A DNA stretch of 64,000 nt from Nocardia nova (GCF_002933465.1 NZ_PSZE01000032.1:16972-80971), one strand, 5' to 3'; counted from the stretch's first letter, positions 43,131 through 52,498 are shown. The notes: generated by a model from the sequence alone, not told the origin. Program-made: numbers and translations.

Positions 43131-43976
43131 ATGACTGAGGGTGTGCGAACCAGGAATATCGGCAAGTTCGGCGTGTGGCGGTATTACGCGGGCTTCGAAC
43201 CGGGGCAGGCCCGTGAACTGGAGGGTCTCGGCTACAGCACGTTGTGGCTGGGCGGCTCGCCGCCGGCGGACCTGCCGGCCGTGGAAGCGCTGCTCGAGGA
43301 GACCGAAACGCTGACGGTCGGAACCAGCATCGTCAACATCTGGTCCGCGCCGGCCGAACAGGTGGCCGAGTCGTTCCATCGCATCGACCGCCGGTTCCCG
43401 GGCCGGTTCATCCTCGGATTCGGCGCCGGACATCCCGAACAGGATTCGGACTTCCGCAAGCCCTATGACGCACTTGTCGACTATGCCGACGTCCTCGACG
43501 CCAATGGCGTCCCGAAACAGCAGCGCGCGCTGGCCGCACTCGGTCCGCGGGTGCTGAAGCTGGCCGCCGACCGCACCGCGGGTGCGCTGCCCTACCTCGT
43601 GACCGCCGAGCACACCCGGCAGGCCCGCGAGATTCTGGGACCCGATGCGCTGCTCGTGCCCGAGCACAAGATCTCGTTCAGCGCCGACCCGGTCCAGGCC
43701 CGCCTGACCGCCCGCCCGCGCACGGAGTTCTACCTGAACCTGCAGAACTACGTGGCGAATTTGCGTCGGCTCGGCTTCGGTGACGAAGATCTGACTCCGC
43801 CCGGCAGCGATCGGCTCATCGACGCGCTGGCGCTGCACGGATCCGCCGATGAAATCGCCGACGCGCTGGTCGAACATCTGACGGCCGGCGCCGATCAGGT
43901 AGCCATTCAGGTCACCGACAACGACCACGTCGGAGTGCTGCGCGCGCTGGCGCCGGCGCTGGCAGCGCGGGTCTGA
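43131..43976 (+). CDS. LLM-class F420-dependent oxidoreductase
   Basis: A 281-residue TIM-barrel oxidoreductase of the luciferase-like monooxygenase family. It has IGKFGVWRYYAGFEPGQARE at the start, TLTVGTSIVNIWSAPAEQVA and FPGRFILGFGAGHPEQ, segments that resemble the TIGR03620-type F420 subgroup found in Mycobacteriales. It probably uses coenzyme F420 for a hydride transfer; the substrate is unknown. The ATG at 43131 is used; the longer frame runs through hsp20 and the CIRCE site. It converges with csoR across a 77-base gap holding a long-loop hairpin. Confidence 0.88.
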   Translation: MTEGVRTRNIGKFGVWRYYAGFEPGQARELEGLGYSTLWLGGSPPADLPAVEALLEETETLTVGTSIVNIWSAPAEQVAESFHRIDRRFPGRFILGFGAGHPEQDSDFRKPYDALVDYADVLDANGVPKQQRALAALGPRVLKLAADRTAGALPYLVTAEHTRQAREILGPDALLVPEHKISFSADPVQARLTARPRTEFYLNLQNYVANLRRLGFGDEDLTPPGSDRLIDALALHGSADEIADALVEHLTAGADQVAIQVTDNDHVGVLRALAPALAARV

Positions 43977-43986
43977 TCGTTGCCTC

Positions 43987-44031
43987 GCGACCGCCGGCCG
44001 CGTCCGACTTCAGGGGCGGAGCGGCGGTCGC
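43987..44031. terminator. Hairpin between the convergent oxidoreductase and csoR
   Basis: GCGACCGCC (43987-43995) pairs perfectly with GGCGGTCGC (44023-44031) around a 27-base loop. The position between two convergent stops suits a bidirectional terminator, although the loop is long. Confidence 0.35.
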
Positions 44032-44053
44032 TCGGCGTGAATGTCGGCGCGGC

Positions 44054-44437
44054 TCAGGAGCGGACCAGCCGCGCGATGGCGTCGGTGGCCTCTTTGATCT
44101 TGGCCTCGGCCTCGGGCCCACCCTGAACGGCCGCGTCGACCACACAGTGACTGATGTGGTCCTCGAGCAGGCCCATGGCCACCGCCTGCAGGGCCTTGGT
44201 CATGGCCGAGACCTGAGTGAGGATATCGATGCAGTACTTCTCCTCTTCGACCATGCGCTGTAGGCCGCGCGCCTGCCCCTCGATCCGGCGCAGCCGCTTG
44301 AGGTAGTCGTCCTTGGCGGTGATGTAGCCGTGGGTGGCGTGGTCGTGCCCGGGCTGCGCGGCCGCCTCTGCGGTCCGAACCATGCTGCTCTGATCCTCGG
44401 TCACCGGCTGTTCCTCGCTCCCGCCCTGGTGGTTCAT
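44054..44437 (-). CDS. csoR: Copper-sensing CsoR-family (DUF156) repressor
   Basis: A 127-residue helical repressor. The Cu(I)-site pattern Cys-x24-His-x3-Cys is fully present as Cys69 (KYCIDI), His94 and Cys98 (EDHISHCV), the spacing of true copper CsoR proteins. The core also has YLKRLRRIEGQARGLQRMVE. A His-rich N-terminal extension (PGHDHATHGY, 29-38) is additional. On binding copper, CsoR releases its operator. The gene is divergent from mtnP, and a candidate operator overlaps its start codon. No copper exporter is adjacent in this window. Confidence 0.9.
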   Translation of the reverse strand: MNHQGGSEEQPVTEDQSSMVRTAEAAAQPGHDHATHGYITAKDDYLKRLRRIEGQARGLQRMVEEEKYCIDILTQVSAMTKALQAVAMGLLEDHISHCVVDAAVQGGPEAEAKIKEATDAIARLVRS

Positions 44438-44451
44438 ACCCCCCTAGGGTA
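44437..44451. promoter_or_regulatory. Candidate CsoR operator overlapping the csoR start
   Basis: TACCC-CCCTA-GGGTA is a dyad within ATACCCCCCTAGGGTAC, resembling the C/G-rich ATACCC...GGGTA(T/C) sites of actinobacterial CsoR proteins. It begins at the last base of the start codon, so binding would block the promoter or initiation region of csoR and suggests autoregulation. Confidence 0.5.
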
Positions 44452-44536
44452 CATTATTCGAGGGGTACTGTCAGGGTAGCGGGTGCGAGGTGAGGCGGCG
44501 GGGGCCGCCGTCGCGGCGTACGCGAGAATTGCGGGT

Positions 44537-45346
44537 ATGAGTTCGGATCCCCGCCCCGCACTGGCCATCATCGGCGGTAGTGGCTTCTACGATTTCTTCG
44601 GCGACGACGCGACCACCCTCGAGGTCGAAACACCCTATGGTGTGCCGAGCGCGCCGATCACGGTAGGGGAGGTCGAGGGCCGTCAGGTCGCATTCCTGCC
44701 GCGGCACGGGCGCAAGCACGAGTACTCCCCACACACTGTGCCGTATCAGGCCAATATGTGGGCCCTGCGCTCGATCGGCGTGCGACGGATCTTCGCGCCG
44801 TGCGCGGTGGGCAGCCTGCGGGCGGATTGGGGGCCTGGCACCGTGGCGGTCCCCGACCAGCTGGTGGACCGGACCTCCGGCCGCGCGCAGACCTACTTCG
44901 ACAACGGCGGTATCCACGTCTCCTTCGCCGATCCGTACTGCGACGATCTGCGCGCGGTCGCTACGCGCGCGGCGGTGCCCGAGCTGCCGATGCGGCCGGC
45001 GGCCACCATGGTCGTGGTGCAGGGCCCGCGCTTCTCCACCCGGGCCGAGAGCCGCTGGTTCGCCGGACAGGGATGGGAACTGGTGAACATGACCGGATAT
45101 CCGGAAGCCGTTCTCGCTCGCGAACTCGAAATGTGTTATGCCGCGATCGCTTTGGTGACCGACCTCGATGCCGGTCTGGAGGCCGGGGAGGGTGTCAGTG
45201 CGGCCGCCGTCTTCGCCGAATTCGAGCGAAACCTGGTGCCGTTCAAGACCCTGGTGCGTCGCGCGGTCGCCGGTGTCGAGGGCATGGAGACTTGCGAACA
45301 CTGCACGGTGCACGCCGGGGTCGCGCTGCCGTTCGAACTGCCCTGA
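44537..45346 (+). CDS. mtnP: S-methyl-5'-thioadenosine phosphorylase
   Basis: A 269-residue purine-nucleoside-phosphorylase-like enzyme of the PNP/MTAP type II family. It splits methylthioadenosine with phosphate to adenine and methylthioribose-1-phosphate, serving methionine salvage. Visible motifs are ALAIIGGSGFYDFF (phosphate loop), PRHGRKHEYSPHTVPYQANM and WELVNMTGYPEAVLARELEM (purine and ribose contacts). ATG at 44537 is chosen; the longer frame from 44483 begins inside the promoter region. It is divergent from csoR. Methylthioinosine-type specificity cannot be excluded. Confidence 0.9.
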   Translation: MSSDPRPALAIIGGSGFYDFFGDDATTLEVETPYGVPSAPITVGEVEGRQVAFLPRHGRKHEYSPHTVPYQANMWALRSIGVRRIFAPCAVGSLRADWGPGTVAVPDQLVDRTSGRAQTYFDNGGIHVSFADPYCDDLRAVATRAAVPELPMRPAATMVVVQGPRFSTRAESRWFAGQGWELVNMTGYPEAVLARELEMCYAAIALVTDLDAGLEAGEGVSAAAVFAEFERNLVPFKTLVRRAVAGVEGMETCEHCTVHAGVALPFELP

Positions 45347-45371
45347 CGGACTCTCCACGCCGCATCGACCG

Positions 45372-46364
45372 CTAGGGAGTGGCGGGTTCACGGAGATCGA
45401 TCCGGGCCAGCGCGAAATGGGGGACGCCGGTGCCGTCCGGACCGTGGGGTAGTGGTGAGACCTCCACGTCCACGGTGAGCCAGCCTCCGGTCGTATCCGC
45501 CAGCCGGAGGTTCGGCAGCGTCCACGACGGCGCGCCGGCCCGGATCGCCGTGCGCGCGGCGATGATTCGCTCCCGGTCGCCGGGGTGTGGCAGCGTGCGT
45601 TCGTCCGTGCCGCCGGACCAGTCCAGTCCCGGCACCGGCGCGCTGATCCACCGGATCACCCGGACTCGCTCGGTGTCGACCACCACCAGATACATTCCGG
45701 GATTGCGGCTGACCAGGGCGTCGATCGTGGCCGCCTCGAAGGACTTCGGCTGCGGCGCAACGCTGTCGGTGACATCGGCCAGAATGCCGCGCCACAGGTA
45801 GGGATCGGCGGCGGAGTTGCGTGTCGCCATCATCAACGTGTGTAGCCCCTCCGGCGTGCGCACGCAGATTTCGCCGCACCAGCGCGATCCGGGTGTGGCG
45901 CGTGTCACGATCGCGGCCAGATCCAGGGCATCGTCGAAACGTTCGACATGTTCGAAGGATTCGGCTCCGATCCAGACGCTGCGCTTGCGGTCGAATGCCG
46001 GGCCCCGACCCGCGGAACGCACTTCCGTGCGCCGGGTGCGCGCGTCGAGCAGAAGGGTCGCGACCGACGGCGGCGCGGGTGGCTCGCCGGGGCCCACCCA
46101 CAGCTGCACCGCGTGCACCCGGTCGTCGGGCCCGGTCAGCGCGATCGCGCGGGCGTTATGTCCGGACCAGGCATGTCGGGACTTCGGCAGCTGCCGCTCG
46201 ACCCTCTCACCGCTCGCGGCCGCGGCGGTGAGGATCGGCATCAGCCGGGTGGGAACGGTGCGCGCCAACGATTTCCATCGCCGCGGTGCGGTGTCGACGG
46301 CCAGGACCGACCAGGTGGGCGGAACGTCGAGTGTTTCGATCAGCAACCAATGTCCGAGAATCAC
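45372..46364 (-). CDS. PAS/GAF-like sensory domain protein (Rv3651-like)
   Basis: A 330-residue soluble protein. Its start (VILGHWLLIETL) and the later HAVQLWVGPGEPPAPP resemble, from memory, the M. tuberculosis Rv3651 family (DUF5593-type), which folds as consecutive PAS- and GAF-like domains without an effector. The annotated start is GTG 46364, not the upstream ATG: an excellent AGGAGGGGG lies about seven bases before the GTG. The C-terminal part (about 190-330) looks like a PAS domain, with NPGMYLVVVDTERVRVIRW. No kinase or DNA-binding domain is attached. The ligand and partner are unknown. Confidence 0.6.
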   Translation of the reverse strand: MILGHWLLIETLDVPPTWSVLAVDTAPRRWKSLARTVPTRLMPILTAAAASGERVERQLPKSRHAWSGHNARAIALTGPDDRVHAVQLWVGPGEPPAPPSVATLLLDARTRRTEVRSAGRGPAFDRKRSVWIGAESFEHVERFDDALDLAAIVTRATPGSRWCGEICVRTPEGLHTLMMATRNSAADPYLWRGILADVTDSVAPQPKSFEAATIDALVSRNPGMYLVVVDTERVRVIRWISAPVPGLDWSGGTDERTLPHPGDRERIIAARTAIRAGAPSWTLPNLRLADTTGGWLTVDVEVSPLPHGPDGTGVPHFALARIDLREPATP

Positions 46365-46536
46365 GAATTTCGCCCCCTCCTGATCGATCCGCGGCGCCCC
46401 GCCTGTCGCGGCCATCGGCCATAGCCGTCCAATATGGTGCTCGAAGATTTTCGCCCGGGGCACAGGGTATCGGTGCCGCCGGTGCGGCCCGCGAGCAGGC
46501 CGTCGCTGCGGCGAGTGTGCCGACTAGGCTGACGCC

Positions 46537-47097
46537 ATGGACGATCCGCTGCGGTTGGAGGTCATCGTCGCCAGTGTGCGGCCCGAGCGGTTCGCGCCCG
46601 TGGTGGCCGACTGGTTCCTGCGCACGGCGCGCGCCGACACCGGCCTCGACGTCGGGGTCATCGATCTGGCAGACACCCCCCTGCCCACCGACCTGACGAC
46701 GACGCCGCAGGTCGAGGCCTTCCGCGAGCGGGTCGGCGCCGCGGACGGATTCGTCGCGGTCACCTCCGAGTACAACCACGGCTATCCCGCCTCGCTGAAG
46801 ACGGCGCTCGACAGCGCCAAGCGCGAGTGGCGGGCCAAGCCGATCGGATTCGTCGGTTACGGCGGACTGTCGGGCGGTCTGCGGGCTGTCGAGCAATTGC
46901 GCCAGGTCGTCGCGGAAATCCATATGGTGTCGATTCGCGAGACCGTGAGTTTCCACGAGGCCAAACGCAAATTCGACGCGGACGGCAACACCGCCGACGG
47001 GGCTGCTGTCGACGCCGCGCAACGGCTCCTGCGGCAATGGGCTTGGTGGGCACGTCATTTGCGCACGGCACGCAGAACCGACCCATACCCGGGCTGA
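46537..47097 (+). CDS. NADPH-dependent FMN reductase family protein
   Basis: A 186-residue flavodoxin-like protein. Family segments are LEVIVASVRPERFAPVVADW, the FMN-contact TSEYNHGYPASLKTALDSAK and the GYGGLSGGLRAVEQLRQV loop. It reduces FMN or a quinone with NAD(P)H, perhaps in redox stress defence. It has its own start 172 bases after the divergent PAS-like gene, and the convergent eccE follows after 63 bases. The substrate is not determinable. Confidence 0.9.
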   Translation: MDDPLRLEVIVASVRPERFAPVVADWFLRTARADTGLDVGVIDLADTPLPTDLTTTPQVEAFRERVGAADGFVAVTSEYNHGYPASLKTALDSAKREWRAKPIGFVGYGGLSGGLRAVEQLRQVVAEIHMVSIRETVSFHEAKRKFDADGNTADGAAVDAAQRLLRQWAWWARHLRTARRTDPYPG

Positions 47098-47160
47098 GCC
47101 GGTCGGGCCTCCGCGCCGACGTAAGCAGGTGCCCCGCACTCGGCCCCGGTGGGGCGGAAA

Positions 47161-48837
47161 TTACCCGTGCGCCTGCGCGACTCGCTGCCGGGAATCCTGC
47201 TGCGGCATCGGGCGGCGGCCCCGCGGGCTGCCGATATAGGTCGTCTCCCGGGGAATCGAGACCAGCGTCAGATCGACCTGAGTGGTTCCGGTCCGCATCA
47301 CCACGTGGTTGCCGATCGCGCCCGGCTGGTGGATCGACAGATCCGGGTTGGTGGCCGGCCAGTCCATCGGATCACCGGTGACGTAGATCGTGGTGACACC
47401 GGCGTGCGGTGCGGGCGCGAGCACACCGTCGACCACGGCCGCGGTGAATCCGGCGTCGCTCTGGTGGGTTTCCACCGCGATGGTGAGCCGCTCGGGGTTG
47501 CCGATGGTGGTGACCAGCTGTTCCCACGCGTGCGGGCGATCGGTGCGGATGAGGATGCGCTCGCCGACGGCCAGTGCGCGGAACACCAGCTGCTGTGCCA
47601 GATACAGCTCGCCTGCCACGTAGACGGTCGAAATACCCTGTCCGATAAGGCGAACCGCGACGCCGTTGCCTTCCTCGTCGGAACCGATCAACTGACCGCA
47701 GCCCGAGGAGGGCAGATGCAGCGCACCGACCACATCGATGGGGTACTGGCTCATGGGAACGGTGTCGTCGACGCCGGGAATGGCGATCGGCAGGTGGGCG
47801 AGCAGACTCTGGCGATGCCGGCCGCTCAGCGACACCATGCCCTTGCGCTTGGTCTTCTCCGGCAGCTCGCGGGCGGTCAATCGCCAGGCCGCACCGATGT
47901 TCACCGTCTCGGGCGCACTACCCGGTCGCAGGCGGACCGCCACGGTGGTCCCCCGCGACGGCGCGACCCACAGCTGTGCCAGCAGATCCGAGCCGAGTTG
48001 CTTGGGGTCGACCGCCGCGCCGATGTTCACGCTGTTGCCCAGTTCCGCGTAGCGCCAGCGATGGGTGAGCGTCCGCGGGTCGACACCGGCGCTGATCTGC
48101 CAGACGGCCTTGCGGATCTCGGGCGCGGTGAGCACCCGGGAGGCGCAGTCGGCATCCTCGAGTGCGCGCACGATGCGCTGGGTGGCGATGGTGACCGCCC
48201 GGCCCGCGCCCTCCGTGCCGCCGCCGCGCCGTGCCGCGGCCTCCGGACAGGCCAGTGCGTCGAAACTGATTGCGAGCCAGACGGTTCGGTGTGCGGTCGC
48301 GGGCAGCGGACCGAGCAGCGATTCGTAGATCGGCCCCGCGGGCGTGCCGGAGCGGCTGCGGTGGCCGTGGCTGATGATGTCGATACCGGACAGCAGGATG
48401 TCGTGCTGGCTCAGGCACTGCGCCAGTTCGGGCAGCGGCAGCAGATGCGACGCGTGCACGGTGTTGCGGTCGATCCGGGTCAGACCGCCCTTGGGCGGCA
48501 GCACCTCGACGACGGCGACGACGCGGCTGCCTTCCCAGTACAGACCGAGCGAGCGGCCGTCCGGGCCACGGAAATCGACTGTGTCACCGAGGTCGTAGTC
48601 CTGGCGGGTGACATAGCGCCACGCCGTCGCGATCCACGAGGCGAGGGTGCGCTTGCCGATCGGGATGAGCAGCACCAGGCCGGCCACGATCGCGGCACCC
48701 AGTGCGTACCAGCCGGGTACCCCCACCGCGAGCACGACGACGCCGACGAGCAGTCCCAGTAACTGTGCGGCCAGCAGATTCGGCAGCGAGATCCGTCCGA
48801 GGAGCGGGCGGCTGTTGGTGCCGCTGGATTCGGCCAT
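47161..48837 (-). CDS. eccE: Type VII secretion protein EccE (ESX-4-type locus 2)
   Basis: A 558-residue EccE paralogue of 16388-18154. Two transmembrane helices lie near 18-62, then a soluble region with LGLYWEGSRVVAVVEVLPPK, YESLLGPLPATAHRTVWLAI and SGCGQLIGSDEEGNGVAVRL, segments also present in the first EccE. In M. tuberculosis the ESX-4 locus lacks eccE, so this locus is a fuller version. It is divergent from eccB with 113 bases between, the same layout as locus 1. The ATG at 48837 is followed by MAESSGTNSRPLLG. Confidence 0.87.
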   Translation of the reverse strand: MAESSGTNSRPLLGRISLPNLLAAQLLGLLVGVVVLAVGVPGWYALGAAIVAGLVLLIPIGKRTLASWIATAWRYVTRQDYDLGDTVDFRGPDGRSLGLYWEGSRVVAVVEVLPPKGGLTRIDRNTVHASHLLPLPELAQCLSQHDILLSGIDIISHGHRSRSGTPAGPIYESLLGPLPATAHRTVWLAISFDALACPEAAARRGGGTEGAGRAVTIATQRIVRALEDADCASRVLTAPEIRKAVWQISAGVDPRTLTHRWRYAELGNSVNIGAAVDPKQLGSDLLAQLWVAPSRGTTVAVRLRPGSAPETVNIGAAWRLTARELPEKTKRKGMVSLSGRHRQSLLAHLPIAIPGVDDTVPMSQYPIDVVGALHLPSSGCGQLIGSDEEGNGVAVRLIGQGISTVYVAGELYLAQQLVFRALAVGERILIRTDRPHAWEQLVTTIGNPERLTIAVETHQSDAGFTAAVVDGVLAPAPHAGVTTIYVTGDPMDWPATNPDLSIHQPGAIGNHVVMRTGTTQVDLTLVSIPRETTYIGSPRGRRPMPQQDSRQRVAQAHG

Positions 48838-48950
48838 CGTCGTCCCCCAAGTACCCGGTGTCGGCCGATTCCTCGATGGCCGAGCTGAACTTCAGTCCTG
48901 CTGAACTGTACTGTGTTGGGCGAACGCGAGCACTGTTCGGGGGAGGACTC

Positions 48951-50459
48951 ATGCCTTCAAAGCCCACTACGCGCTGGCAGGTGAGCGGCTATCGCTTCCT
49001 GGTCAGGCGAATGGAGCACGCCCTGGTACGCCGGGACGTGCGGATGCTGCACGATCCGATGCGCTCGCAATCGCGTGCCTATGCCGCCGGGCTGGTACTG
49101 GGTGTCGTCGCGCTGGCCGGCTGCGGCGTGCTCGCGCTGCTGCGGCCGCAGGGGTCGATCGGCGACAACAAGATCCTGCTGGGCAAGGATTCCGGCGCCG
49201 TCTACGCCGTCATCGACGGTGTCGTGCACCCGTCGTTGAACCTCGCGTCGGCGCGGCTCGCGGTCGGCGAACCCGCAAAAGCGGTGTCCATCAAAGAATC
49301 CGAGCTGTCGAAGAAGCCGCGGGGAGCGCTGATCGGCATTCCGGGCGCGCCGTCGTCGCTGAATTTCGACAGCAACGGCAAGGGGCGCGCATGGTCGATC
49401 TGCGACGAGCTGAAGAACGACGGCAGCCGCGAGCTGACCACCACGGTGCTCGCCGGCGATCCGTCGCTGGGTTCCAAGGCCACCAAGCTGGATTCGGGTA
49501 AGGCGCTGCTGGTGCAGGGCCGCGACGCCGCCTATCTGATCTACGACAATCAGCGCGCCCGGGTCGATATGAACGATCCGAAAGTGACCGAGGCGCTGAA
49601 GATCCGCGGGATGACTCCCCGTCCGATCAGTGCCGGTCTGCTGAACGCGGTGCCCGAGGTCCTGCCCATCACGCCGCCGAAAATCGTCGATCCCGGTGGC
49701 ACCCCGGCGTATTCACTGAGCAATCACCGCATCGGCGATGTGGTGCATGTCGACACCAAGGACCAGTACTACGTGGTCCTGCACGACGGTTTGCAGCCCA
49801 TCTCGCCGCTGACCGCCGACATCATCCGCAACTCCAACCCGACGGCTTCGGAAAATCCCGAGATCAGTCAGTACGACAGCACCCAGGCGCCGCCGTCGAA
49901 CGACCTTCCGGTCCAGCAGTATCCGACGTCCGCGCCGGCCATCGTCGATTCGAAGGATCAGCCGGTGGAATGCATGTCCTGGAAGCCGCTGTCCGGTGCG
50001 GCCGACAAGGCCGACGGCAGTAAGCGCGCGGAATTGGCTGTGCTGACCGGACATTCGCTGCCGATTCCGGACAGCGCGCAGACCACGCCGCTGGCGCAGG
50101 CCGACGGTTCCGGGCCGAACGTCGATGCCTTCTACTCCACACCCGGCTCGGGATTCTTCGTCCAGACCACGGGTATCGAGGCCGACAGCCAGCGCCGCGA
50201 CAGCATGTTCTTCATCGCCGACACCGGCGTGCGCTACGGCATCAAGGACGCCGCGGCGCAGAAGGCGCTGGGAATGGACGCCGACAAGGCCAAACCCGAA
50301 CTCGCGCCGTATCAGATCGTCGGCCTGCTCGCCGCCGGTCCGACGCTCGGTCGTCAGGAGGCCATGGTGGCCCACGACGGCGTGGCGCCGGATCCGAATC
50401 CGGCCAAGCAGCTGGTGCGTTCCAAGCAGGACCAGTCGGCGCAGCAACCGCAGAACTAG
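48951..50459 (+). CDS. eccB: Type VII secretion protein EccB (ESX-4-type locus 2)
   Basis: A 502-residue EccB paralogue, the same length as the locus 1 protein. It opens MPSKPTTRWQVSGYRFLVRR, carries the identical ALVRRDVRMLHDPMR signature, has one transmembrane helix at about 43-65 and a periplasmic domain ending in a Gln-rich tail. ATG 48951 is preferred over the upstream open frame because GGGGGAGG lies just before it. EccB stabilises the periplasmic side of the ESX complex. It is followed convergently by the MFS gene. Confidence 0.94.
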   Translation: MPSKPTTRWQVSGYRFLVRRMEHALVRRDVRMLHDPMRSQSRAYAAGLVLGVVALAGCGVLALLRPQGSIGDNKILLGKDSGAVYAVIDGVVHPSLNLASARLAVGEPAKAVSIKESELSKKPRGALIGIPGAPSSLNFDSNGKGRAWSICDELKNDGSRELTTTVLAGDPSLGSKATKLDSGKALLVQGRDAAYLIYDNQRARVDMNDPKVTEALKIRGMTPRPISAGLLNAVPEVLPITPPKIVDPGGTPAYSLSNHRIGDVVHVDTKDQYYVVLHDGLQPISPLTADIIRNSNPTASENPEISQYDSTQAPPSNDLPVQQYPTSAPAIVDSKDQPVECMSWKPLSGAADKADGSKRAELAVLTGHSLPIPDSAQTTPLAQADGSGPNVDAFYSTPGSGFFVQTTGIEADSQRRDSMFFIADTGVRYGIKDAAAQKALGMDADKAKPELAPYQIVGLLAAGPTLGRQEAMVAHDGVAPDPNPAKQLVRSKQDQSAQQPQN

Positions 50460-50468
50460 CCAGCCCGG

Positions 50469-51743
50469 CTATTGCCGGGCGGGCGTTTCGGGTAACGCGC
50501 TCTCGTTCGTGCCGAAGCGAATTCCCTTGGCCTCCTTGCCGATCAGGGTCAGGAAGGCCACCGCGATCAGCACCGGCACGATGGTGACGGCCAGGGCGAA
50601 CGGATATCCGTGGCTTTCGGCCACCCGCTCCTGGATCGGCAGATTGAGCGAGGCGAGCAGATTGCCCAGCTGGTAGGTCACGCCCGGATAGAAGCCGCGG
50701 ATAGCGTCGGGCGACAGTTCGGTCAGATGTGCCGGGATGACACCCCAGGCGCCCTGCACGACCAGTTGCATCAGGAACGATCCCAGGCACAGCATGGCCG
50801 CGGTCGTCGAATACGCGAACAGCGGCACGATCGGCAGTCCGAGCAGTGCGCAGAAGATGATGGTGTAGCGGCGACCGTACTTCTGCGACAGGCTGCCGAA
50901 CACCAGACCACCGATGATGGCGCCGATGTTGTACACCACCGCAATCCATTTGGCGGTCGCCGAGGACAACCCGGCGCCGCCGTTGTCGACCGCGGACAGG
51001 AAGGTCGGGTAGACGTCCTGGGTGCCGTGGCTCATCCAGTTGAACGCGGTCATCAGCAGGACGAGGTAGGCGAAGCGGCGGATCACGACCGGGTTCATCA
51101 CCACATCACGCAACGAGGTCTGGGTGAGCCGCATATGTTCGCGGCTGCTCTCCCACGCCTCCGATTCACCCACGCGGGTCCGGATCGCGAGGATGATCAG
51201 GGCCGGAATCACCGAGAGCGCGAACAGCCAGCGCCAGGACAGGCCGAGCCAGTTCATCACCAGCAGTGAGGCCAGCGAGGCGAGCAGGTAGCCGAACGAG
51301 TAGCCCTCCTGCAGGAGTCCGGAGAAGAAGCCGCGCCGTTCGGCGGGGATCTTCTCCATCGCCAGCGCCGCGCCGAGGCCCCATTCCCCACCCATGCCGA
51401 TGCCGTAGAGCAACCGAAGTATCAGCAGCACAGTGAAATTCGGTGCGAAGGCGCACAGGAACCCGATCACCGAGTAGAAGGCGACGTCGACCATCAGCGG
51501 AATACGCCGGCCCACCCGGTCGGCCCACAGACCGAACAGCAGCGCGCCCACCGGGCGCATGATCAGCGTCGCGGTGGTGATGAACGCGACGTCGGATTTC
51601 GGCATATCGAAGGAAGCGGCGATATCGGCATAGACGAAGACGACCAGAAAGAAGTCGAAAGCGTCCATCGTCCAGCCCAGTTGGGCCGCGATGAACGAAT
51701 TGCGCTGATCGGGAGTGAGACGTTGCCTGCCGGCGACTGTCAT
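50469..51743 (-). CDS. MFS transporter inserted in the ESX-4-type locus
   Basis: A 424-residue twelve-helix major facilitator. It has GWTMDAFDFFLVVFVYADIA at helix 1, the loop motif GLWADRVGRRIPLMV and LLYGIGMGGEWGLGAALAME. These resemble the sialate/carboxylate-type (NanT/JEN-like) metabolite:proton symporters, but the substrate is unassigned. It lies between eccB and mycP of locus 2 and is not an ESX component, so it interrupts the secretion locus. It is divergent from the PNPOx-family gene across a 200-base gap. Confidence 0.85.
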   Translation of the reverse strand: MTVAGRQRLTPDQRNSFIAAQLGWTMDAFDFFLVVFVYADIAASFDMPKSDVAFITTATLIMRPVGALLFGLWADRVGRRIPLMVDVAFYSVIGFLCAFAPNFTVLLILRLLYGIGMGGEWGLGAALAMEKIPAERRGFFSGLLQEGYSFGYLLASLASLLVMNWLGLSWRWLFALSVIPALIILAIRTRVGESEAWESSREHMRLTQTSLRDVVMNPVVIRRFAYLVLLMTAFNWMSHGTQDVYPTFLSAVDNGGAGLSSATAKWIAVVYNIGAIIGGLVFGSLSQKYGRRYTIIFCALLGLPIVPLFAYSTTAAMLCLGSFLMQLVVQGAWGVIPAHLTELSPDAIRGFYPGVTYQLGNLLASLNLPIQERVAESHGYPFALAVTIVPVLIAVAFLTLIGKEAKGIRFGTNESALPETPARQ

Positions 51744-51943
51744 GGCTGTTCCTGCCCCTCGTGCGACGACCCGCGACGGCCGTACCGCTGGACCGCCGCT
51801 GTCAGAAATACTGAGTCATCGCCGGGCAGCCCGTGTCGATCTTGGACGGATTGACCCGTGCCGACCAGGGCATATCGCCTATAACGGGCGAATCGATGGC
51901 ACGCGCACCGATGAATCCGGTCGCCGCGCCTCGTCGCACCATC

Positions 51944-52495
51944 ATGGACACTATGCAGACGACCAACCTCGCCGAACTGTACGAGCTGGATCCGCTGGAC
52001 TGGTCCGCCGTCGTGGCCGGTCTGGACGCCGGATTCCCGCAGGCGCCCGGTACGGGCGGCCCCGATCGGCACACCTGCTGGCTGGCCACGATCGATCCGG
52101 ACGGCAGTCCGCATATGACCGCGGTGGGCGCGCTCTGGGTCGACGGTGCGTTCTGGTTCGAAACCGGCCCGCGAACACGCAAGGCCCGCAACATTTCTCG
52201 GGATCCGCGCTGCACGATCGGCGTCGCATTGGATACCTTCGACCTCAGTGTGAACGGCACCGCCGAACGCGTCACCGACCCGGCGACGGTGGCACAGCGG
52301 GCCGCCGACTGGGCCGGCGAGGGATGGCCGTGCCGGGTCGACGAGTCGGGCACGGCCCTGACCGCCGATTTCAGCGCGCCGTCGGCCGGCCCGCCGCCCT
52401 GGTACGTCTACCGCATCGCGGTGCGCGCGGCGACGGCGCTGTCGACAGTCGAACCGGGCGGCGCGACGCGCTGGCGGTTCGACGAGCCGCGCTGA
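51944..52495 (+). CDS. Pyridoxamine 5'-phosphate oxidase family protein
   Basis: A 183-residue split-barrel flavin- or F420-binding protein. It has HTCWLATIDPDGSPHMTAVG and VDGAFWFETGPRTRKARNIS followed by a DPRCTIGVAL strand. Such proteins bind FMN or F420 and may act as reductases; the substrate is unknown. The ATG at 51944 or 51953 is used because the conserved fold starts there and the upstream frame is featureless. It converges with mycP, with three bases between the stops. Confidence 0.82.
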   Translation: MDTMQTTNLAELYELDPLDWSAVVAGLDAGFPQAPGTGGPDRHTCWLATIDPDGSPHMTAVGALWVDGAFWFETGPRTRKARNISRDPRCTIGVALDTFDLSVNGTAERVTDPATVAQRAADWAGEGWPCRVDESGTALTADFSAPSAGPPPWYVYRIAVRAATALSTVEPGGATRWRFDEPR

Positions 52496-52498
52496 GCC

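Noticed and set aside
46365..46536. Gene between the PAS-like protein and the FMN reductase
   Set aside because: Only shadow frames; 172 bases suit two divergent promoters.
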